A DNA stretch of 64,000 bases from the NCBI RefSeq assembly GCF_003001675.1, contig NZ_PVYW01000002.1:62001-126000 (forward strand), in the 5' to 3' direction. Numbering within the stretch: the first letter of the stretch is position 1; every line of letters begins with the position of its first letter. Below the pieces are notes generated by a model. That model was not told the DNA's origin, searched no databases, and worked only from the letters and a program-made list of their open reading frames with translations. Origin of the DNA: Cohnella sp. SGD-V74. GTDB lineage: Bacteria > Bacillota > Bacilli > Paenibacillales > Paenibacillaceae. The position numbers and the translations under genes are program-made. Below, in pieces: positions 50,043 to 60,482 of the stretch.

Positions 50043-50952
50043 TTCCCGTCACTTCGAGGAATTGGTCTTCCAACGACTTCGTCTTCACGCGGATTCCGTA
50101 GACGTTGATTCCCGCCTCCACCAATCTGCGATTCACGACCGCGATGCCCTTGCGGTCGGACGACAGCGTCAAGATGCCGCCCTCGATCCGTCCGTCTCCT
50201 TGACCTTCCAGAATGCCGAGCGCCGCGTCGGGATGGTCGACGTCGAATTGCACTTCCTCCAGCGCGACATTTTCTCCTTCGGCTGCTTGTCCTCTGATCG
50301 AACGAATATCGATGATCTGGCCTTTCTGGAGAATCGCGACCCGGTCGCACATCAGTTCCATCTCGGACAGAAGATGCGAGGAGACGAGCACGGCCGTCCC
50401 TTCGTCTTGAGCCAATTTGCGCAAATAGTCCCTCAGCTCGCGAATGCCCGCCGGATCGAGCCCGTTCGTCGGCTCGTCCAATACGAGGAGCTTGGGCCTG
50501 TGCATGATCGCCTGTGCGACGCCGAGCCGCTGGCGCATGCCGAGAGAATACTTCTTCACCTTGTCGTGAATGCGTCCTTGAAGCCCTACCAGTTCGATGA
50601 CCTCTTGAATTCTCTCCTCGGTAACGGAAGGAATCATGCGAGCATAGTGAAGCAAATTCTGATAACCGGTCAAAAACTTGTACATTTCAGGGTTTTCCAC
50701 GATCGCGCCGACATGGACGATCGCTCGGGGATACTCGGTCTTGATGCTGTGGTCCGCGATGTGAATATCTCCCGCGGTTAATCCCATTAACCCGACGATC
50801 ATCCGGATCGTCGTCGTTTTGCCCGAACCGTTGGGACCGAGGAAACCGAACACTTCGCCCGGACGAACTTCGAAAGACACTCGGTCGATGATCGTCCGTT
50901 TGCCGATGACCTTGGTCACGTTCTGCAGCCGGACGACAGGGGCCTGTGACAT
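50026..50952 (-). CDS. ABC transporter ATP-binding protein
   Basis: 308 residues: Walker A FLGPNGSGKTTTIRMI, signature YSLGMRQRLGVAQAI, Walker B LLVLDEPTNGLDPAG, and H-loop VSSHLLSEME. The long C-terminal tail is typical of ATPases paired with ABC-2 permeases (CcmA/BcrA type). RBS GGAGGTTAG before ATG 50952. Forms a half-size exporter with the next gene; drug resistance or lipid export are possible roles. Confidence 0.93.
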   Translation of the reverse strand: MSQAPVVRLQNVTKVIGKRTIIDRVSFEVRPGEVFGFLGPNGSGKTTTIRMIVGLMGLTAGDIHIADHSIKTEYPRAIVHVGAIVENPEMYKFLTGYQNLLHYARMIPSVTEERIQEVIELVGLQGRIHDKVKKYSLGMRQRLGVAQAIMHRPKLLVLDEPTNGLDPAGIRELRDYLRKLAQDEGTAVLVSSHLLSEMELMCDRVAILQKGQIIDIRSIRGQAAEGENVALEEVQFDVDHPDAALGILEGQGDGRIEGGILTLSSDRKGIAVVNRRLVEAGINVYGIRVKTKSLEDQFLEVTGSETIG

Positions 50953-51049
50953 GCGCTAACCTCCGACATGGTAAATTTGTTCCAGATTTATTATACCAAC
51001 ATTCCCCTTCAAATCCGAAGCTTTAGGTAAATTTAATTCATGTCGCGCT

Positions 51050-51201
51050 AGGGCGTGTATGCATACTCCGAGGAAAGCAGATGTTGCCGAATTTTCGTTC
51101 CATGCAAGGAACTTTTGTGAAGGCGTACCGGGGGTACGTCAAGCAAAAGTGACGCAGCAGGGGATGATAGATGCCCCTGAGCGGGTTTGCATACACGCCC
51201 T
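51050..51201. repeat. 152-bp palindromic element with 17-bp terminal inverted repeats
   Basis: Ends AGGGCGTGTATGCATAC (51050-51066) and GTTTGCATACACGCCCT (51185-51201), 16 of 17 complementary. Inside are further hairpins: CTTTTG..GCGTACC-ggg-GGTACGT..CAAAAG (51113-51148), CAGGGG-atgatagat-GCCCCTG (51158-51179) and TTCC-atgcaa-GGAA. It sits between the ABC operon start and the end of the zinc-ribbon gene, with no coding frame. Looks like a non-autonomous mobile element (MITE) unrelated in sequence to the 217-bp family. Confidence 0.7.
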
Positions 51202-51221
51202 CGCCCCCGATTATGCCGTTG

Positions 51222-51374
51222 TTACACCGTACGAGCCATCACCTTGCAATGAATGCAGCAGCCCAGCGGATATTGCGCGCGGTAATAACCGGTACGGAAC
51301 AACAGGCCGGCTTGCTCCATCGTCTTCAACTGCTCGCATTTCACACAATAGAATAATACGGCTTGATCTTTCAT
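51222..51374 (-). CDS. 50-aa zinc-ribbon-like protein
   Basis: Translation of the minus strand gives MKDQAVLFYCVKCEQLKTME... with a CxxC at residues 10-13 and a second CCxxC near 39-43 (GCCIHC), spacing that suits one zinc knuckle. GGAGGG lies 7 nt before ATG 51374 and the stop TAA is 51224-51222. It follows the LCP gene by 19 bases, so it is probably the last gene of the PilZ-LCP operon. No known family was recognised; a role as small regulatory or zinc-binding protein is only a guess. Confidence 0.72.
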   Translation of the reverse strand: MKDQAVLFYCVKCEQLKTMEQAGLLFRTGYYRAQYPLGCCIHCKVMARTV

Positions 51375-51393
51375 TTGCAGCCCTCCATCGTCG

Positions 51394-52479
51394 TTATCGA
51401 ATCGCTTCCAAACACTTCAGCATCTCGGATTGAATTCTTCGGCGTTCCTCCGGCGTGATCGTGTAGTAATAAATCCCGTTCATCATCTTTCCTGTTCCCT
51501 GCAAGTACATCGTGTCGACGCTCGCTATCGCGGACCGGTATTTGACGATCAGGTCAACCATCTCTCCGGAAGTGAGATTCGTTCGTACATATTCGGACAA
51601 ATGCGACAGCAGCTTCGGAAGCTTCGTTACCGTTCCTCCATCGGCTACCCGATCAATCGCGCCGGACAAGATTTGCCTTTGCCGCTGCGTTCTGCCGAAA
51701 TCTCCCTGGGGATCTTCCTTGCGCATTCGGCTGTAGGCCAACGCTTCTTCCCCGCTTAGATGCTGACTGCCTGCCGGAAAAGAATAGCCTTCGTAATCGA
51801 AAGCCCGCTCGTTGTTGACGTCGACTCCTCCAAGCGTATCGACGATGCTGATCAGACCTTCCATATTCGTCTTCATATAGAAAGCGATCGGCACTCCGAA
51901 AGCTCTCTCCACCGCTTCCACGGACAAAGCCGTGCCGCCGAAGGCGTAGGCGTGGTTGATTTTGTCGTACTTGCCCGAGTTCGGCATAAGCACCCTTGTG
52001 TCCCTCGGGATCGATAGGGCGACCGCTTTGCCGCTGCGCGGCTGTACGGTAAGCAGAATCATCGTATCGCTTCGGCCCCGGTCCCATGGACGCTCGTCCA
52101 CCCCCAGCAGCAGCATGGTGAACGGCTCCTTATCCGCCGTTTTCGGATTTCTCAACCGGGCTATGTCCTCTTCGGCGATCTTCACCGGCTCCGAGGAATC
52201 GCGGTCCACGACCTTCACCGGAATGACCGGAAGCGCTTCCGGGTTCTCCGTCTCGGACTCTTCTTGCTCTGCCGGGCTTGGCTCGGCGATCGCCGGACTT
52301 TCCGTCTCCTCTTCCGCCTCGAACACCGGATCCACCCACTCGGTGGACGGAAGCGGCTCATACATAGCGCTCATCGTCCGTTGTGCGGATACCCAGACGT
52401 ATCCGCCGGCCCCGATTCCGATGAGCAATAAAACCGCAACTGCATACAAAACCATCTTAACGATCGTTGCCCGCTTCAC
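51394..52479 (-). CDS. LytR-CpsA-Psr (LCP) family phosphotransferase
   Basis: Membrane enzyme that attaches teichoic acids or capsule polymers from the undecaprenyl carrier to peptidoglycan. 361 residues: one N-terminal membrane helix (VLYAVAVLLLIGIGAGGYVW), an acidic Glu/Pro spacer at about 45-95, then the LCP domain with FTMLLLGVDERPWDRGRSDTM, VALSIPRDTRV, KINHAYAFGG, GGVDVNNERAF, LSGEEALAYSRMRKEDPQGDFGRTQRQR. All conserved Arg and Asp positions are there. GTG 52479 with AGGGG upstream. Co-transcribed with the PilZ gene 22 nt upstream. Confidence 0.92.
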   Translation of the reverse strand: MKRATIVKMVLYAVAVLLLIGIGAGGYVWVSAQRTMSAMYEPLPSTEWVDPVFEAEEETESPAIAEPSPAEQEESETENPEALPVIPVKVVDRDSSEPVKIAEEDIARLRNPKTADKEPFTMLLLGVDERPWDRGRSDTMILLTVQPRSGKAVALSIPRDTRVLMPNSGKYDKINHAYAFGGTALSVEAVERAFGVPIAFYMKTNMEGLISIVDTLGGVDVNNERAFDYEGYSFPAGSQHLSGEEALAYSRMRKEDPQGDFGRTQRQRQILSGAIDRVADGGTVTKLPKLLSHLSEYVRTNLTSGEMVDLIVKYRSAIASVDTMYLQGTGKMMNGIYYYTITPEERRRIQSEMLKCLEAIR

Positions 52480-52501
52480 CTTCCCGATCCCCTCTCCAGC
52501 T

Positions 52502-52960
52502 CTAAGAAGTCACGTCGAGACGCTTGAACTCTCCGTCGTCCCGGCGGTCGATTACTTTTTTGTACAGCGCATGAATGTGCGGACTGGCGGACAGCATCAA
52601 CCGAACGTATTCGTCGAACCGATATTGGAAGGCTTGCCGTTCCAATCCCGCCATCTTCCACTGCCCGCCGTAGAAGAACAACCCGTCCTCTTCTCCGCAG
52701 TGCAGCAGGACGATTCTCGGTTTCGCGGCATAATGGCCGAGCTGCACTTCGACCATCCATTCCACGTCGTCCCGAACGGGCAGTCTCAGGTTCGTGGCGA
52801 AGCTGCAGCCCCCTAACCCGATATCGCGAAGCAATACGCGCTGCGCGCGGCTTCTCAGCTCCCTGTCCCGCACCTGCCACAACGTTAATTCCACATATAC
52901 GGGCGTTAGCGGCCTGAATCGGATATGCGCGCGTCTATTCACAGCAATCTGTTCGTTCAT
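52502..52960 (-). CDS. PilZ-like domain protein
   Basis: 152 residues from ATG 52960. RRAHIRFRPLTPVYVEL contains the RxxxR of c-di-GMP-binding PilZ domains, and VLLRDIGLGGCSFATNLRLPV matches the second motif (D/N)xSxxG except that Ser is Gly (DIGLGG). A C-terminal helical part of about 60 residues follows (QAFQYRFDEYVRLMLSASPHIHALYKKV). c-di-GMP binding is therefore possible but not certain. Start chosen by GGGAGATAGG; the longer frame starts inside the operator. First gene of the operon with LCP and the zinc-ribbon protein. Confidence 0.75.
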   Translation of the reverse strand: MNEQIAVNRRAHIRFRPLTPVYVELTLWQVRDRELRSRAQRVLLRDIGLGGCSFATNLRLPVRDDVEWMVEVQLGHYAAKPRIVLLHCGEEDGLFFYGGQWKMAGLERQAFQYRFDEYVRLMLSASPHIHALYKKVIDRRDDGEFKRLDVTS

Positions 52961-52980
52961 CGCTTTACCTATCTCCCGAT

Positions 52981-53039
52981 TGATACGAATTGTAACCAAA
53001 CGATGGCTATACTTTACGATACAATTCGTATCAAGTCAA
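52981..53039 (-). promoter_or_regulatory. Promoter of the PilZ-LCP operon with two operator palindromes
   Basis: Minus strand: TTGACT (53039-53034), 17-bp spacer TGATACGAATTGTATCG (53033-53017), TAAAGT (53016-53011). A second site is TGATACGAATTGTAAC at 52981-52996 (plus-strand reading), about 36 bp centre to centre, past the expected start. The layout is that of the eps operon promoter. Confidence 0.85.
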
Positions 53040-53125
53040 GGGCAATTTTAATAAAAAACCGCTAGTTTGCTGCATTTATTTGCAATTTGACTTGGTAAAT
53101 AATAAAATAGAATAGTGCTTAATGC

Positions 53126-53152
53126 GACATTTTGTCTCATTTGATGCAAATG
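53126..53152 (+). promoter_or_regulatory. Inverted repeats in the XRE gene leader
   Basis: GACA-ttt-TGTC (53126-53136) and CATTTG-atg-CAAATG (53138-53152) lie between the candidate TTGACT/TAGAAT promoter (about 53086-53112) and ATG 53203. They could be autoregulatory operators of the XRE protein and do not resemble TGATAC. Confidence 0.35.
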
Positions 53153-53202
53153 GACAGGTTCCATATTATGATGAAATCAAAGAACATCCTGGGAGGGATC
53201 TG

Positions 53203-53574
53203 ATGAATATTGGCAGTCGTCTCGCCTTTCTAAGAGATCAACGCGGTTTAACTCAAGAAGAACTTGCTGCTTCCCTGGGCATCTCGCGCGCGGCGCTGTC
53301 CCACTACGAGAAAAGCCGCAGAGAACCCGATACCGAGACGCTAGGCAAAATCGCGGATCTGTTCCAGGTCTCCATCGACTATCTGGTGGGAAGGACGCCT
53401 CACCCCCAGACGACTCTGGATCCCGAGGTACGTCAATTCGCCGACGAGCTTGAACTGTCGGACGAACAGCTGTTGGATCATTTCGCTCTAACGATCGACG
53501 GACGCAAGCTGACCGCCGATGAAGCGCGACGCTTCATCGCTTTCGTGCGAGCGGAACGCAATATGAACGGATAA
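53203..53574 (+). CDS. XRE-family transcriptional regulator
   Basis: 123 residues. N-terminal HTH of the Cro/CI type: [54 protein letters not shown], then [14 protein letters not shown]. The C-terminal half ([35 protein letters not shown]) is a helical dimerisation tail found in many Bacillota XRE proteins of this size. ATG 53203 has GGGAGGG upstream, preferred to the frame start at 53122. It is divergent from the PilZ-LCP operon and is the best local candidate for the repressor that reads the TGATAC palindrome, by position only. Confidence 0.88.
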   Translation: MNIGSRLAFLRDQRGLTQEELAASLGISRAALSHYEKSRREPDTETLGKIADLFQVSIDYLVGRTPHPQTTLDPEVRQFADELELSDEQLLDHFALTIDGRKLTADEARRFIAFVRAERNMNG

Positions 53575-53590
53575 TAATATTTAAAATACA

Positions 53591-53632
53591 AAAAAACGCT
53601 TTCCCCGTCCTATGGACGCCGAAGGCGTTTTT
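53591..53632 (+). terminator. Terminator after the XRE gene
   Basis: AAAAAACGC (53590-53598) pairs with GCGTTTTT (53625-53632) around an inner GTCC-tat-GGAC stem; T tract follows on plus. Confidence 0.75.
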
Positions 53633-53665
53633 GCTTGGTGCAGCTTCTATGTAGGTAAGTTAGAA

Positions 53666-53785
53666 CTACGACTGGCGATTCGCGGTCACGAATTCTTCCG
53701 GCCACTTCTCCTTATGTATGCCCAATTGCTCCAGAATCTTGCGGATGTCAACTTCCAATGGCTGCTTGCTAACGCTTCGTTCCAT
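53666..53785 (-). CDS. 39-aa peptide convergent with the XRE gene
   Basis: The minus strand has ATG 53785 preceded by GAAAGGA at about 7 nt and reads MERSVSKQPLEVDIRKILEQ then LGIHKEKWPEEFVTANRQS, stop at 53668-53666. Charged, amphipathic helix in the middle (VDIRKILEQLGIHKEKW). No known family. A small anti-repressor of the neighbouring XRE protein, like SinI for SinR, is a possibility without sequence support. An inverted repeat (53848-53860) lies upstream. Confidence 0.5.
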   Translation of the reverse strand: MERSVSKQPLEVDIRKILEQLGIHKEKWPEEFVTANRQS

Positions 53786-53847
53786 CGGTAATCCTTTCTC
53801 CATCTCCGCTCCCATACCCTCTCTTCGATCCCGGATTGCAAAACTAA

Positions 53848-53860
53848 TCCTAGTATAGGA
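53848..53860. promoter_or_regulatory. Inverted repeat TCCTA-GTA-TAGGA upstream of the 39-aa peptide
   Basis: 13-bp perfect inverted repeat overlapping a TATACT -10-like hexamer on the minus strand. The core CCTAnTATAGG recurs in the gltB leader at 58713-58725. The 53787-53977 stretch shows nothing else apart from this site and AT-rich sequence. Confidence 0.35.
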
Positions 53861-53977
53861 TATAGGACTTGCGGAGGGTGTCGACCAATGTAAGCATTCC
53901 TAACTTTTTTAATTAGAGGTTTTGTCGAATAGGGAATTCCGCCCGCGAAAATCGGAATATAGGTCATCGGCGCCACG

Positions 53978-54012
53978 AAAAAGCCGGCGAGAGCGTGAAC
54001 GCTCCCGCCGGC
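53978..54012 (-). terminator. gltB terminator
   Basis: Stem GCCGGCGGGAGCG / CGCTCTCGCCGGC (minus strand 54012-53983, 4-nt loop TTCA) followed by TTTTTC (53982-53978). Strong intrinsic terminator 29 bases after the gltB stop. Confidence 0.92.
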
Positions 54013-54040
54013 GAATGCCGTGCGATGACACTGAAATCAA

Positions 54041-58645
<4,605 letters not shown>

Positions 58646-58712
58646 GTATATCAACCTTTCTGTGGACAGTGTAGGAAAATATGCAAAACGGCTTCAAATC
58701 CCGTCCCGTTTC

Positions 58713-58725
58713 ACCTAATATAGGT
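58713..58725. promoter_or_regulatory. Inverted repeat ACCTA-ATA-TAGGT in the gltB leader
   Basis: Perfect 13-bp inverted repeat about 70 bp upstream of the gltB start and about 90 bp downstream of its -10. Shares the core CCTAnTATAGG with the site at 53848-53860. Confidence 0.35.
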
Positions 58726-58822
58726 AAAGGAAGGAGCAGCGGGCGTTAGCGGGGTTTGAAAGTCGTGGGTCGTCTCGGCGGAATTTCGATCGGGCGGCGG
58801 CATCGTCATGAATTGATAAATT

Positions 58823-58852
58823 ATTTTACCACCCCCGCGAAACGAATGGCAA
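58823..58852 (-). promoter_or_regulatory. gltB promoter
   Basis: Minus strand: TTGCCA (58852-58847), 18-bp spacer, TAAAAT (58828-58823). The resulting leader is about 170 nt; I see no T-box or riboswitch consensus in it. The gap 58646-58934 holds this promoter and the upstream region of the divergent esterase gene. Confidence 0.6.
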
Positions 58853-58934
58853 TTTAATATTTTTATGAAGTCGATAAGCGTTGTTATGCCTTCGGGCAGC
58901 TTCGCGGAAGACTCCAAAGGAGGAAAATTCGACC

Positions 58935-60206
58935 ATGTCGCTCTCATTGCGTCGCGCATTCATGATGACGATCTCGGCTGTCGTTCTGCTGACAACCGCC
59001 CTCTCGTCGGCCTCTGCGGCCGCTCCGGCAAGTTATCGAATCGTCGTATTGGGCGATTCCGTCAGCGCCGGGTACGAACCGATCGAAGAAATCAAAAACG
59101 GGACGACGGCGCCCTATGGCTATGCAGATCGCCTGCTCGAACAGTCCTTGTTCCGGACAAGCTCGGCGCTGACCAACTACGCCATTCTGGGGCTGACGAC
59201 TCCCGGACTTACGAATCTGCTTCAAGGCGCCGCGGACGGCCAACCGCTCCAGGCGTCCGACTTGCAGGACTTCTCGTCCTTCGACCCCAGAGTCGTTGTC
59301 ATGGCTGATGGCGTCGCCAAAAGGACACGGGAGCTGGCGGCCGATCTTGCCCAAGCCGACCTCGTCGTACTGACGATCGGCGGCAACGACTTCAGCTCGC
59401 TGATCAAAATGGCGGCTGACAGCTCTACCGAGTCTGCACGTCAAATTATACAGGACAGCTTCGAGAATAGAATGAATGATTATACAAAAGATTTGGATAA
59501 AATGGTGACTCGCTTGCACGAATTGGCGCCGAACGCCCGCATCGTCCTCGCCGATCAATATTTGCCGCTGTTCAAGGGACACGAGCTTTATCCGCTGCTT
59601 CTGGACAAGGTCAAAGTCCTCTCCCAAGCTTTGGACTTATTCGCCGAAGAGATGAACAAGCGCGGCATTCCGCTGAAGATCGCTCACGTCTCCGGAAAGT
59701 TCGCCGGCAACGAAAGCGCCTATACGTACTTCAACTTATGGGACAAATGGGACATCCACCCCAAGCAGCCCGGATACGAAGCGATCGCCCAGGCGTTCGC
59801 GGACAAGATCTGGACCGACGGCTACCGCAAGCCTGCTCCGAGAGCGGAAGGCGTCGAGCTGTCCGTCGTCATCAACGGCAAGGAGCCGCCGAGCAAGCCC
59901 GTCTTGATCAAAGGAACGACTTTCCTCGCGCTCAGGGACGTCTCGAACGCGGTCGGCGCCGACTTGAAATGGAATCAAGCGGCGAAGAGCGCCACCTTCA
60001 AGAAGAACGGCAAGGAAGTCGTCGTCACGATCGGCTCGAATACGGTCTACGTCGACGGGGTCGCCCGCCAGATCCCAACGCCGGCCTACTTCGAGCAAGA
60101 CGGCAAAAACTTCAAGACCTACGTTCCGCTCGCCGTCGTCAGCGACAGCCTGGACTATCAAGTCGTATTCCGCAAGTCGATTATGACCGTCTTTATTAAT
60201 TCCTGA
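58935..60206 (+). CDS. Secreted SGNH/GDSL esterase with copper-amine-oxidase-N-like stalk domain
   Basis: 423 residues with a signal peptide (MSLSLRRAFMMTISAVVLLT..., cleavage near ASAAAPA). SGNH hydrolase blocks: VVLGDSVSAGYEP (Ser), LVVLTIGGNDFSSL (Gly, Asn) and DIHPKQPGYEAIA (Asp, His). Residues about 315-423 (VELSVVINGKEPPSKPVLIKG, LALRDVSNAVGADLKWNQAAKSATF, TYVPLAVVSDSLDYQVVF) are a copper amine oxidase N-terminal-like domain, common as a wall-binding or dimerisation module in Paenibacillus secreted proteins. Likely extracellular esterase or polysaccharide deacetylase. RBS AAAGGAGG. Followed by the second 218-bp palindromic element. Confidence 0.9.
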   Translation: MSLSLRRAFMMTISAVVLLTTALSSASAAAPASYRIVVLGDSVSAGYEPIEEIKNGTTAPYGYADRLLEQSLFRTSSALTNYAILGLTTPGLTNLLQGAADGQPLQASDLQDFSSFDPRVVVMADGVAKRTRELAADLAQADLVVLTIGGNDFSSLIKMAADSSTESARQIIQDSFENRMNDYTKDLDKMVTRLHELAPNARIVLADQYLPLFKGHELYPLLLDKVKVLSQALDLFAEEMNKRGIPLKIAHVSGKFAGNESAYTYFNLWDKWDIHPKQPGYEAIAQAFADKIWTDGYRKPAPRAEGVELSVVINGKEPPSKPVLIKGTTFLALRDVSNAVGADLKWNQAAKSATFKKNGKEVVVTIGSNTVYVDGVARQIPTPAYFEQDGKNFKTYVPLAVVSDSLDYQVVFRKSIMTVFINS

Positions 60207-60253
60207 TTCTTCAACGTTTAGCATGCCCATCATTCCGAACGTTCGTCGCAAAA

Positions 60254-60471
60254 AAAAGGCTGTCCTATAAGTAAACTGAACCGTACGAATGATTATCGAT
60301 GGATGAATGTAAATGGCATCTATCTCCTTCCGCTGCTATACGATTCTGAAATGGGAACGGTTAACCCGTTACAAGGTGATTTCAGAACCGTATGAGGCAG
60401 GCTCCAGGAGATAGATGCCTTCTTTTTTTCGTCGATAATCTTGTACGCTTCTACTTATGGGACAGCCTTTT
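60254..60471. repeat. About 218-bp self-complementary element, copy B
   Basis: Terminal repeats AAAAGGCTGTCCTATAAGT (60254-60272) and ACTTATGGGACAGCCTTTT (60453-60471), 18 of 19 complementary. Inner pairs: GTACGAATGATTATCGA with the region 60431-60446, GGCATCTATCTCCT (60315-60328) with AGGAGATAGATGCC (60406-60419), ATACGATTCTGAAAT with ATTTCAGAACCGTAT. Unpaired blocks CCTTCCGCTGCT and GAGGCAGGCTCCA are almost identical to copy A (2356-2572), while paired blocks differ in a compensating way. It lies between two convergent genes, 48 bases after the esterase stop and 12 bases before the Big_2 gene stop. Confidence 0.78.
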
Positions 60472-60482
60472 CTGTATTCTCA

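Noticed and set aside
51059-51433. Plus-strand frame across the 152-bp element
   Set aside because: It translates the palindrome and runs antisense to the zinc-ribbon gene; no start signal.
53686-53976. 96-codon minus-strand frame between the XRE gene and gltB
   Set aside because: No ribosome binding site, basic and aromatic composition, and it overlaps the better supported 39-aa reading in another frame.
58646-58822. Riboswitch or T-box in the long gltB leader
   Set aside because: No T-box, glutamine or other aptamer consensus was recognised; only a 13-bp inverted repeat stands out.
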